This document shows, piece by piece, positions 15,278 to 22,959 of a DNA stretch of 41,545 bases. The notes below the pieces were generated by a model. It made no database searches. It saw only the letters and a list, made by a program, of their open reading frames with translations, and had not been told where the DNA came from. This stretch comes from Bacteroidales bacterium. GTDB lineage: Bacteria; Bacteroidota; Bacteroidia; Bacteroidales; Rikenellaceae. The DNA lies in the NCBI GenBank assembly GCA_949419965.1, contig CASPAC010000015.1, positions 1 to 41,545 on the forward strand, given 5' to 3'. The first letter of the stretch is position 1; every line of letters starts with the position of its first letter. The translations under genes were made by a program, and so were the position numbers.

Positions 15278-16306
15278 ATGGCAGACTACAAATACACCCC
15301 CGCCGACTTCAAGAGCGACCAGGAAGTGCGCTGGTGCCCCGGCTGCGGCGACCACGCCATTCTCAACGCCGTGCAGCGCGCCCTGCCCGAAGTGGCCGAC
15401 CGCACCGACACGCCGCACAACCTCTTTACGTTCGTCTCGGGCATCGGTTGTTCGTCGCGCTTCATCTACTACATGAAGACCTTCGGCTTCCACTCGGTCC
15501 ACGGCCGCGCCAATGCCGTGGCCACGGGCGTCAAGGTCGCCAATCCGCGGCTCAACGTGTGGGTCACGACCGGCGACGGCGACTCGCTGGCCATCGGCGG
15601 CAACCACTTCATCCACGCCATCCGCCGCAACGTCGACCTCAACGTCATCCTGTTCAACAACGAAATCTACGGTCTGACCAAAGGGCAGTATTCACCCACG
15701 TCGAAGCTGGGCAAGATCACGAAGACTTCGCCCTACGGCACGGTCGAGAAGCCCTTCAACCCCGGCGAGCTGGTCATCGGCGCCAAGGGCACCTTCTTCG
15801 CCCGCTCGATCGACATGGAGGTCAACCTCTCCAAGGAGTGCATGGTGGCCGCAGCGCTGCACAAGGGCATGTCGGTGGTCGAGGTGCTGCAGAACTGCGT
15901 GATCTTCAACGACAAGACCCACGCCGCATTTGCGGCCGACAAGGCCACGCGCGCTGAACGTACGATCACGCTGCGCCACGGCGAAAAGATGCTTTTCGGT
16001 GCCAACAACGAAAAGGGCCTCGTCTTCGAGAACATGAAGCTCAAGGTGGTGACCGTGGGTCAGGACGGCTATACGCTCGACCGCGTGCTAACGCACGACG
16101 CCCACGAACGCGACACGACGCTGCACTCGATGCTCGCCGCGATGAAATACCCCGACTATCCGGTGGCCGTGGGCGTCATCCGGGCCGTCGAGGACGATGC
16201 GGTCTACGACCTGGCCGTCGAACGGCAGGTCGAGGAGGTCAGGGCCACGTCCAAAATCCGGTGCGTCGACGATCTGCTGCGGTCCGGCGCCACCTGGGAG
16301 GTGTAG
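15278..16306 (+). CDS. korB: 2-oxoacid:ferredoxin oxidoreductase, beta subunit
   Basis: A 342-aa subunit that binds thiamine pyrophosphate and one Fe-S cluster. CxxC appears early in WCPGCGDHAILNAV (C20, C23), and the TPP/Mg motif begins at about residue 99, GDGDSLAIGGNHFIHA, ending in NNEIYGLTKGQ. SGIGCSSRF gives a further conserved cysteine. It is translated 4 nt after the alpha subunit stop, so stoichiometric co-expression is expected. Ferredoxin is not encoded next to it. The transcript ends at a terminator 28 nt past the stop codon. Confidence 0.94.
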   Translation: MADYKYTPADFKSDQEVRWCPGCGDHAILNAVQRALPEVADRTDTPHNLFTFVSGIGCSSRFIYYMKTFGFHSVHGRANAVATGVKVANPRLNVWVTTGDGDSLAIGGNHFIHAIRRNVDLNVILFNNEIYGLTKGQYSPTSKLGKITKTSPYGTVEKPFNPGELVIGAKGTFFARSIDMEVNLSKECMVAAALHKGMSVVEVLQNCVIFNDKTHAAFAADKATRAERTITLRHGEKMLFGANNEKGLVFENMKLKVVTVGQDGYTLDRVLTHDAHERDTTLHSMLAAMKYPDYPVAVGVIRAVEDDAVYDLAVERQVEEVRATSKIRCVDDLLRSGATWEV

Positions 16307-16333
16307 CGTAGGCTGCCCCCCCGCTGTGCATGG

Positions 16334-16370
16334 GCGGAGACTTCCGGATTCCGGCGGTCTCCGCTTTTTT
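16334..16370 (+). terminator. Intrinsic terminator after korB
   Basis: GCGGAGAC (16334-16341) pairs with GTCTCCGC (16357-16364), with a smaller CCGG pairing inside the loop, followed by TTTTTT. Confidence 0.9.
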
Positions 16371-16490
16371 CCCATATTCCGCTCCCGGACCCCGTATGCG
16401 GATTTCCCGCAATTCCGCCCGGGCCGGGCCATCGATCCGCGGCATTCCGCCGGCATATTTCGCATCCGCCCTACCTTTATTCGTTTTTTG

Positions 16491-16521
16491 TTTGGATTTT
16501 CAAAAATTCGTTTTACCTTTG
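16491..16521 (+). promoter_or_regulatory. Promoter of tRNA-Ala
   Basis: TTTG (16491-16494), spacer exactly 19 nt, TACCTTTG (16514-16521). The start would be near 16528, a few bases before the mature tRNA 5' end. Confidence 0.85.
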
Positions 16522-16531
16522 CACTCGCAAC

Positions 16532-16605
<74 letters not shown>

Positions 16606-16621
16606 CATCTCGAAGATTGCG

Positions 16622-16650
16622 ACGGCAGAACGTATGTTCTGCCGTTTTTT
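16622..16650 (+). terminator. Intrinsic terminator of tRNA-Ala
   Basis: ACGGCAGAAC (16622-16631), loop GTAT, GTTCTGCCGT (16636-16645), then TTTTT. A perfect 10-bp stem. Confidence 0.95.
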
Positions 16651-17064
16651 GTCGGCCCTTCTTCGGAAAAATAGTTTTCCCGCCCTTGTGCCGCCAAAAA
16701 CATCGCTGCGCTCATCGCAATCTTTTCCACCTCACAAACGCCATTCTCACAAAAGCACGGGTTGCGGGGCAAGAAACATTCGATTTTATAGGCCGTCCCG
16801 CGAGTGCTTCGCACTTCGAATCCCGTATTAATCGGAAATGCGCCAGACTGCAGACAAATGTTTGCAGTCTTTTTTTGTATTTGTGCGAAAGCAGAATCCC
16901 CCAAACAGAACCGGACTCAAACGAGAGCCCGCAACGCATGGTGCGGCGGGAGTTTCCGGACACCGAATGCGTTAAGCACAAAGGACGCGTAAACAGAATA
17001 GGGTAAAACGCGAAATAGGGCGACAGGCGCCAATCCAAAGCAGACAAAGCCTTGCGCGCCGCCG
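16651..17064. other. Intergenic region with a tRNA-tail duplicate and an orphan terminator
   Basis: No protein gene is credible in these 414 nt. TTCGAATCCCGTATT (16815-16829) repeats 14 of 15 bases of the tRNA-Ala T-arm/acceptor (16586-16600). It is followed by a strong hairpin: AGACTGCA (16845-16852) pairing with TGCAGTCT (16863-16870), then TTTTTT. Together they imitate the 3' end of a tRNA gene plus its terminator. Confidence 0.7.
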
Positions 17065-18564
17065 TCAGAGCCGCTTCACGTCACTGACACCCAGATGCTT
17101 GTAGGAAGCGGCGAGCTCCTCGCCGCGGTCGGAAATGACCAGCAGTTTGTCACCGATGAGCAGTTCGGTTTTGCCCTGCGGCACGAAGTAATCGCCGTCG
17201 CGGCACACGAGCATGACCAGCGTATTCTCGGGCAGCGTGATCTCGCGGAGCGTCTGTCCGCGGCCGAGCATGCTTTCGTTGACCTCTACCTCCGTGAAGA
17301 CCGACTTGACCTCCTCCTGCATGTTGACGCTGAAAGTCGACCCGCGCTCCTCGTAGGAAAGTCCCAGAAGATTGGCCATGCTGCTGACGGTGGTGCCCTG
17401 CACCAGGAGCGAAATGATGGTGGAGAGGAACACGACGTTGAAAAGCAGGTCGGCATGTCCGATCCCGGCCACCATGGGATAGAGCGCAAAGAGAATGGGC
17501 ACGGCGCCGCGCAGCCCCACCCACGAAACATAAAGCCGCGCCTTGAGCGAGAAGCCGCGGAAAGGAGCCAGGCATGCGAAGACCGAAACGGGCCGCGCGA
17601 CCAGAATCATGAAAGCCCCGACCAGCAGACCGAGGATCAGCACTTCGGGCTGCAAGAGCTCGTCGCTGTTGACGAAAAGGCCCAGCGTGAGGAACATCAC
17701 GATCTGCATAAGCCACGTGAAACCGTCGAAAAAGATGGTCATGGGCTGTTTCTGCGTCAGGCGGTGGTTGCCGACAACGAGTCCAGCGAGGTAGACGGCG
17801 AGATAACCGTTGCCGCGGACCAGATCGGTGAAAGCGAATGCAAAGAAGATGAAAGCCAGCAGCAGCACCGAATAGAGCGACTTGTTGGCCAGGTTGATTC
17901 CGTTGATGGTGAAGACGGCGAGCCGGCCGATAAGATAGCCGGACAAGGCGCCGACGACCATCTGCACGATGAAGAAAACGATACTCATACCCACTCCCGT
18001 ATCGCCCGACGCACGCGACAGCATGCCGATAAGCAAGATGGTGAGCATGTAGGCCATGGGGTCGTTCGAACCGCTCTCGAGCTCGAGCAGCGGCCGCAGG
18101 TTCTCGCGCAAGCCCCGCTTCTTGCTTCGCAGGATGGAGAAGACCGACGCGGAGTCGGTGGACGACATGGTGGCGGCCAGCAGAAGCGCGGCGACGAACG
18201 GGATTTCAACCCCGACGAGCGGAGCGACCAGCCACACGAAGGTACCGAGGATCAGGGCCGTGATAACCACGCCCGCGGTGGCGAGCACGACGCCGGGGCC
18301 GATGACGGGGCGGATCTGCGAGAACTTGGTGTCCATACCGCCCGTAAAGAGGATGATGCACAGCGACGTCATGCCCAGGAACCGGGTCATGTCGACCGAC
18401 CGGAACGAGATGAAATCCAGTCCGAAAAGCATGCCGACTCCGAGGAACAGCAACAGGGCCGGCGCTCCGAACCGATAGGCGGCCTTGCCGGCGATCACGG
18501 CCACGAAGAGCAGCAACGCTCCGACCAGCACGATATGTTCACTTGTAAAGTCGATCATCTGCAT
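17065..18564 (-). CDS. K+/H+ antiporter, CPA1/NhaP2 type with TrkA-C domain
   Basis: A 499-aa integral membrane antiporter. The membrane part (residues 1-390) has about a dozen hydrophobic helices and the conserved CPA segments LFTGGMDTKF, ATMSSTDSASVFSIL and LELESGSNDPMAYML, where the aspartates of SSTDSAS and SGSNDP are the ion-coupling residues. After ALYPMVAGIG the C-terminal part (about 420-495) is a TrkA-C (RCK-C) regulatory domain ending in GDKLLVISDRGEE. This layout fits NhaP2/CvrA antiporters that exchange cytoplasmic K+ for H+. ATG 18558 (third codon) is an alternative start. It lies 94 nt downstream of a TonB-like gene on the same strand with no clear promoter between, so co-transcription is plausible. 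Confidence 0.92.
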   Translation of the reverse strand: MQMIDFTSEHIVLVGALLLFVAVIAGKAAYRFGAPALLLFLGVGMLFGLDFISFRSVDMTRFLGMTSLCIILFTGGMDTKFSQIRPVIGPGVVLATAGVVITALILGTFVWLVAPLVGVEIPFVAALLLAATMSSTDSASVFSILRSKKRGLRENLRPLLELESGSNDPMAYMLTILLIGMLSRASGDTGVGMSIVFFIVQMVVGALSGYLIGRLAVFTINGINLANKSLYSVLLLAFIFFAFAFTDLVRGNGYLAVYLAGLVVGNHRLTQKQPMTIFFDGFTWLMQIVMFLTLGLFVNSDELLQPEVLILGLLVGAFMILVARPVSVFACLAPFRGFSLKARLYVSWVGLRGAVPILFALYPMVAGIGHADLLFNVVFLSTIISLLVQGTTVSSMANLLGLSYEERGSTFSVNMQEEVKSVFTEVEVNESMLGRGQTLREITLPENTLVMLVCRDGDYFVPQGKTELLIGDKLLVISDRGEELAASYKHLGVSDVKRL

Positions 18565-18658
18565 CCAATCACAATCAAAAAATCAAAATTCGCGTAATCG
18601 GGAAATGCCTCGCCGCGGCTGCCATGCGCAGTCCGATTCCGAAACAACCGGTTCGGCC

Positions 18659-19471
18659 CTACTGCGGTATGAATATATAGGTGATCGTACCGCGCTGGCG
18701 GGCCGGAGCCGAGGTGTCGATGTTGAACCGCGAGACTCGGGCCGCCCCGAGCGCCTCCTCGCGCATGCAGGCGTCGCCGCCCGACACGACATGGGCCGAC
18801 ACGACCTCGCCCGAGCGGTTGACGGCGATCTCAACCTCCACGTCGCCGCCCCCCTCGCACCGGTAGGCCGGCACCTCCAGATGCCGCGACGTCCGCACCG
18901 GATCGGTCAGCGAAAACGACACAGTCACGCGGCCCTTGACCTTGCGGTCCTGCTGCTCGGAGCCCACCTCCGTGCCCGCCCGCTGCCGGATTGCCTGCTC
19001 CTCGGCCAGCCCCTGCTCGTAGGCCTCGCGGTTGGCCCGCAAGCGTTCGGCGGTCTCGGCGGCCGCATCGCTGAGCGCCGAGGTGTTGGTGCCGCGGTCG
19101 TCCTTCAGCTCTTCGTTGAGGGCGTTTTCGTTGGAGGCTGCGTTGCGGATGCTTTTCCAGTCGATGGGGTCCTCCTGCTGCTTGCGCTTCACCTCCTCCT
19201 CGAGCCGGTCGCGCTCCTTCTCCAACTCGGCAAGGGTCTGCAGGTCGATGTACATGCCCTGCGACGGAGCGCGGCGCCCGACGACGATCTTCGCCGACAC
19301 GAACACGACCATCAGCACCAGGTAGGCGATGAGCGTGATGCACAGGCCCATCCGATGGTCGTAGGCCCACGAACCCGCATCCTCGCGCCGTTTGTCGAAC
19401 GGCAGTCGCAAACGCGGACGCCGGGCAGGGCTCGGCGTCGGGGGAATATGGTCGGCAGGTCGGTCTGTCAT
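18659..19471 (-). CDS. TonB-like energy transducer family protein
   Basis: A 270-aa single-pass inner-membrane protein. A basic, proline-rich cytoplasmic head (1-38) precedes a membrane helix (GLCITLIAYLVLMVVFVSAK, about 42-61). Next is a charged stretch, likely coiled coil (TLAELEKERDRLEEEVKRKQ), and a C-terminal domain with VEVEIAVNRSGEVVSAHVV and RQRGTITYIFIPQ. This is the strand pattern of TonB C-terminal domains, which pass proton-motive force to outer-membrane transporters. The linker is Gln/Glu-rich rather than the usual Pro-rich span, and no ExbB/ExbD is adjacent. ATG 19471 is chosen; the frame is open to 19624. It may instead be a TolA- or gliding-type relative. Confidence 0.7.
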   Translation of the reverse strand: MTDRPADHIPPTPSPARRPRLRLPFDKRREDAGSWAYDHRMGLCITLIAYLVLMVVFVSAKIVVGRRAPSQGMYIDLQTLAELEKERDRLEEEVKRKQQEDPIDWKSIRNAASNENALNEELKDDRGTNTSALSDAAAETAERLRANREAYEQGLAEEQAIRQRAGTEVGSEQQDRKVKGRVTVSFSLTDPVRTSRHLEVPAYRCEGGGDVEVEIAVNRSGEVVSAHVVSGGDACMREEALGAARVSRFNIDTSAPARQRGTITYIFIPQ

Positions 19472-19668
19472 GGCAGTCGGCAGCAATTTCGACAAAAACA
19501 ATCGTGCGTTCCCCGTACGGCTTTCGGCTCCGGCCGCTCCGGGCTTCCGCCACCGGCGGGAGGTCGGCCCGGCCCGGCTCGCAAGGCCGGACGTCCGCCG
19601 CCCGAAAAAAGGGTCCGATCGCACTCAGCGGCGCATCGGATTTCGGGATCGTACGCACATAATCGCGA

Positions 19669-19676
19669 CAAAAATA
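19669..19676 (-). promoter_or_regulatory. Possible promoter of the TonB-like gene
   Basis: TATTTTTG on the minus strand fits TAnnTTTG, but there is no -33 TTG and the leader to ATG 19471 would be about 190 nt. The rest of 19472-19668 shows nothing recognisable. Confidence 0.4.
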
Positions 19677-19697
19677 GTTTTTTTTAGCGATTTTTTA

Positions 19698-19705
19698 TAC
19701 CTTTG
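19698..19705 (+). promoter_or_regulatory. Promoter -7 box TACCTTTG of lpxC-fabZ
   Basis: Matches TAnnTTTG. The -33 region is a T-run without TTG. The start near 19712 leaves about 22 nt before ATG 19735. Confidence 0.6.
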
Positions 19706-19734
19706 GGCACAAAATTATAAGAAACCCAACGTTT

Positions 19735-21126
19735 ATGTCAACCAAACAGCAAACGCTCAAGGCCCCCATTTCCTTCTCGGGCAAAGGCCTGCATACGGGC
19801 GTCAACGTGACCATGACCGTCCATCCGGCCGACGCCGACTCGGGAATCGTGTTCCGCCGGGTCGACCTCGAAGGACAGCCCATAATTCCCGCTCTCTGCG
19901 ACAACGTAACGGACACTTCGCGCGGCACGACCATCGAGCTGGGCGGCCATCGCGTAAGCACCATCGAACACATCATGTCGGCGCTCTGGACGCTCGGCGT
20001 GGACAACGCCACGATCGACATCGACGCACCCGAAACGCCCATCATGGACGGCTCGGCGCGCGAATACGCCGAAGCCATCCTCCGCACGGGCACGGTGGAG
20101 CAGGAGGCCGAGCGCAAATACTACCACGTGACCGAGAAGATGGTCTACACCATCCCCGAAAAGGGCGTGGCCATCATCCTCTACCCCGACGACGAGTTCT
20201 CCGTGTCGCTGCACGTCGACTACAACTCCAAGGTCATCGGCAACCAGTATGCCACTTTCGATCCGGGCGACGACTACGCAACGAAGATCGCGCCGTGCCG
20301 CACGTTCGTCTTCCTGCACGAGCTGGAGCCGCTCATCAAGATGAACCTCATCAAGGGCGGCGACCTGGACAACGCCATCGTCGTGGTCGAGAACCCCGTG
20401 GCCGAGGAGGAGCAGGCGAGCCTCAAGAAACTCTTCAACAAGTCGGACGTCGAGATCAAACCGGGCTATCTGAACAACCTGGAGCTGCGCTGCAACAACG
20501 AACTGGCGCGCCACAAGCTGCTCGACCTGCTGGGCGACTTCGCACTGATGGGCGTGCGCATCAAGGGCCGCGTGTGGGCCACCCGTCCCGGCCACTTCGC
20601 CAACACGGAATTCATGAAGCAGCTCAAGCGCTCGATCCGCAAGGCCGGTGAGAAACCCCGCTACAACTACGACTGCCGCAAACCGGCGCTCTACGATATC
20701 AACGCCATCCGCAAGATGCTGCCCCACCGCCCGCCTTTCCTGCTGGTGGACCGCATCTTCCACTGCGATGCAACGTCGGTGGCCGGCATCAAGAACGTGA
20801 CGATGAACGAACCCTTCTTCGTGGGCCACTTCCCCGAAGAGCCGGTCATGCCGGGCGTGCTCATCATCGAGGCCATGGCGCAGTGCAGCGGCATCCTGGT
20901 GCTCGGCACGGTGCCCGACCCCGAGAACTACTCGACCTACTTCATGAAGATCGACGGCGTGAAGTTCAAGCGCAAGGTCGTGCCGGGCGACACGCTCCAG
21001 TTCGAAATCCACCTGCTGGAGCCCATCCGCCGCGGCGTGGCGCTGGTCGAGGCCAAGGCGTTCGTGGGCGAAACGCTCGCCTGCGAAGCGGTGCTCATGG
21101 CCCAGGTCGTCAAAAACCGTCAGTAA
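19735..21126 (+). CDS. lpxC: Bifunctional LpxC-FabZ (lipid A deacetylase / 3-hydroxyacyl-ACP dehydratase)
   Basis: A 463-aa cytoplasmic fusion typical of Bacteroidota. Residues 1-305 are LpxC, the zinc deacetylase that commits UDP-3-O-acyl-GlcNAc to lipid A. The zinc ligands are H79 (STIEHIMSAL) and H260/D264 (NNELARHKLLDLLGD), spaced as in E. coli H79/H238/D242. Residues 315-463 are FabZ, the hot-dog dehydratase of fatty-acid elongation: HRPPFLLVDRI, then catalytic H365 in GHFPEEPVMPG and E379 in IIEAMAQ. The fusion ties together two enzymes drawing on the same 3-hydroxyacyl-ACP pool. lpxA starts one base after the stop (TAA-G-ATG), so translation is coupled. Confidence 0.97.
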   Translation: MSTKQQTLKAPISFSGKGLHTGVNVTMTVHPADADSGIVFRRVDLEGQPIIPALCDNVTDTSRGTTIELGGHRVSTIEHIMSALWTLGVDNATIDIDAPETPIMDGSAREYAEAILRTGTVEQEAERKYYHVTEKMVYTIPEKGVAIILYPDDEFSVSLHVDYNSKVIGNQYATFDPGDDYATKIAPCRTFVFLHELEPLIKMNLIKGGDLDNAIVVVENPVAEEEQASLKKLFNKSDVEIKPGYLNNLELRCNNELARHKLLDLLGDFALMGVRIKGRVWATRPGHFANTEFMKQLKRSIRKAGEKPRYNYDCRKPALYDINAIRKMLPHRPPFLLVDRIFHCDATSVAGIKNVTMNEPFFVGHFPEEPVMPGVLIIEAMAQCSGILVLGTVPDPENYSTYFMKIDGVKFKRKVVPGDTLQFEIHLLEPIRRGVALVEAKAFVGETLACEAVLMAQVVKNRQ

Positions 21127-21127
21127 G

Positions 21128-21922
21128 ATGATCAGTCCGCTCGCATACATCCATCCCGACGCCAAGCTGGGCCAGGGAGTGACCGTCGAACCGTTCGCCT
21201 GCATTGCCGGCGACGTCGAGATCGGCGACAACTGCTGGATCGGTCCCGGAGCCGTCATCCACGACGGTGCCCGCATCGGCAAGCGCTGCAAGATACACAC
21301 CGCGGCCTCGGTTTCGTGCCTGCCGCAAGATCTCAAGTTCGACGGCGAAGTGACCACTTGTCGGATCGGCGACGACAACGACATCCGCGAATACGTCACC
21401 ATCAGCCGCGGCACCAAGTCGACCGGCACCACCATCGTCGGCGACGGCAACCTGCTGATGGCCTACGTGCACGTGGGACACGACTGCGTGGTGGGCAGCC
21501 ACTGCGTCATCGCCAACCGCGTGTCGCTGGCCGGCGAAGTCCATGTCGGCGACTGGGCCGTCATCGGAGGCCACGCCGCCATCCACCAGTGGACCCGCAT
21601 CGGCGCGCACTCGATGATCCAGGGCGGTGCGCTCCTGGGCCAGGACCTGCCGCCCTACGTCATCATCCGCAACGACACGCTCCGCTTCGCCGGCATCAAC
21701 AAGATCGGCCTTTCGCGCCGCGGCTTCACGCCCGAGCGCATCGCCGAAATCCACGATGCCTGCCGCATCCTGTTCCAGAGCGGCATGAACTACCTCAACG
21801 GGTGCGACGAGGTGGAACGCTCCGTGCCGCAGAGTCCCGAGCGCGACGGCCTGCTGGAGTTCATCCGCACATCGAAGCGCGGCATCATCAAGCCCTACGC
21901 TTCGGGCCGCGGCGAAGAGTAA
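21128..21922 (+). CDS. lpxA: UDP-N-acetylglucosamine acyltransferase LpxA
   Basis: A 264-aa left-handed beta-helix acyltransferase catalysing the first step of lipid A synthesis, transferring 3-hydroxyacyl from ACP to UDP-GlcNAc. Hexapeptide repeats (such as VEIGDNCWIGPGAVI) run from about residue 8 to 190, and the catalytic histidine is H118 in YVHVGHDC (E. coli H125). The C-terminal helical part starts at LSRRGFTPERIAEIHDACRI. Length matches the family. It is translationally coupled to lpxC-fabZ. No clear terminator follows; the rimP promoter begins 18 nt downstream. Confidence 0.97.
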   Translation: MISPLAYIHPDAKLGQGVTVEPFACIAGDVEIGDNCWIGPGAVIHDGARIGKRCKIHTAASVSCLPQDLKFDGEVTTCRIGDDNDIREYVTISRGTKSTGTTIVGDGNLLMAYVHVGHDCVVGSHCVIANRVSLAGEVHVGDWAVIGGHAAIHQWTRIGAHSMIQGGALLGQDLPPYVIIRNDTLRFAGINKIGLSRRGFTPERIAEIHDACRILFQSGMNYLNGCDEVERSVPQSPERDGLLEFIRTSKRGIIKPYASGRGEE

Positions 21923-21939
21923 AAAAATCCGCCCGAATA

Positions 21940-21969
21940 TTGGCATATCATTTTTTTTACTTATATTTG
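21940..21969 (+). promoter_or_regulatory. Promoter of the rimP-nusA-infB unit
   Basis: TTG (21940-21942), spacer 19 nt, TATATTTG (21962-21969): a consensus promoter. The start near 21976 gives an 82-nt structured leader. Confidence 0.85.
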
Positions 21970-21996
21970 CAGTGCCGTAAGGCATGACGCACGAGG

Positions 21997-22020
21997 TAAG
22001 GGGACGCACAAGTCCCCTTA
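21997..22020 (+). promoter_or_regulatory. Leader hairpin upstream of rimP (possible attenuator)
   Basis: TAAGGGGAC (21997-22005) pairs with GTCCCCTTA (22012-22020), a 9-bp stem with a 6-nt loop followed by TTTCATAG. It sits in the 5' leader and could act as a weak terminator or attenuator controlled by NusA or by translation. Confidence 0.55.
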
Positions 22021-22057
22021 TTTCATAGTTGTACACGACTTGACAACGCAATCGGGA

Positions 22058-22525
22058 ATGATCGACACGAAAAAAATCACGGCCGCGGCCGAAGCGAAAC
22101 TGCAAGGCACCGACATGTTCGTGGTGGGCTGCAACTGCTCGCCGGGCAACGAAATCGAACTGCTGATCGACAGCGACACCTCGGTCTCGATCGACGCCTG
22201 CGTGGCGCTGAGCCGCGCCGTCGAAGCGGAATTCGACCGCGATGCCGAGGATTTCTCGCTCACGGTGGCTTCGGCAGGCATCGGCTCGGAACTCCGCTGC
22301 CTGCGCCAATACCGCAAGCTGGTGGGCCGGCCCGTGGAGGTGCTGCTGCTCAGCGGCGTGAAGATCACGGCCCAGCTCGATGCGGCGGACGAAGAAGGCA
22401 TCACGCTTTCCTACGAAGAAAAACAGACCGTGGAAGGCAAGAAGCGCAAACAGACCGTGCGGGTGACGCGCACCTACCCTTTTGCCGAAATCAAGTCGAC
22501 ACGCGAGTTTCTCGACTTCAAGTAA
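22058..22525 (+). CDS. rimP: Ribosome maturation factor RimP
   Basis: A 155-aa two-domain protein needed for 30S subunit assembly. The N-terminal alpha/beta domain has GNEIELLIDSDTSVSIDACVAL and DFSLTVASAGIGSEL, corresponding to the canonical LxxEVSSPGxdRpL region. The C-terminal SH3-like domain (about 90-155) contains LVGRPVEVLLLSGVKITAQL. ATG 22058 is preferred over TTG 22040. It is first in the conserved rimP-nusA-infB order, but here 434 nt of repeat-bearing DNA separate it from nusA. Confidence 0.93.
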   Translation: MIDTKKITAAAEAKLQGTDMFVVGCNCSPGNEIELLIDSDTSVSIDACVALSRAVEAEFDRDAEDFSLTVASAGIGSELRCLRQYRKLVGRPVEVLLLSGVKITAQLDAADEEGITLSYEEKQTVEGKKRKQTVRVTRTYPFAEIKSTREFLDFK

Positions 22526-22959
22526 GGTGAATAAAAATTAAAGAACGTTTTTTTAAGCCGAGTGCAGAGCCGAACCCTGTTCGAACGTTGCCGAGGCGCG
22601 AAAACCTGCCCTGAAAAGGGAACTAAAAAATTCCGCCCCGATGTCTGAGCCGTAGGCGGAGGAGGGACTAAAAGCGTGAGCGCAGGGGCAGGTTCGCTTG
22701 CGAACCCGCGATTAGGCGCCCGAAGCAGCGTTAGGCCCTCCACAGCAGGCGAAGACAATCGGAAGGAGAGGCTAACTGCGCTGCGCTTGTTTTCCTCCTC
22801 CTTGCGAGGCATAGTCCGCAAGCGGCCTCTGCCCTCGCTGCGAGCGTCGGTTTTTCCGCTGCTTTTTGCCGGCACAAAAAGCGGCAAATAGAGCGACAAA
22901 AACCCCAAAAAAAGGATTCGAAACACCTGTTAAAAAATACAAATAATCAAAATAACCCC
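22526..22959. repeat. Dispersed repeat element between rimP and nusA
   Basis: This gap holds a mosaic repeat instead of a gene. Block 1 (22555-22622, AAGCCGAGTGCAGAGCCGA to GAAAACCTG) is related to 7332-7384. Block 2 (22793-22831, containing GGCATAGTCCGCAAGCGGCC) recurs inverted at 30743-30779 near the small RNA. Translated on the minus strand, block 2 gives GRLRTMPRKEEENKRSAV; the other copy gives GRLRTMPSKEEKDKRSAV. The open frames in this gap come from the repeat. No TAnnTTTG promoter for nusA is visible, so transcription probably continues from rimP. Confidence 0.8.

Noticed and set aside
22474..22926. A 150-codon minus-strand frame between rimP and nusA
   Set aside because: It extends into the rimP coding sequence and consists of repeat DNA shared with 30743-30779.
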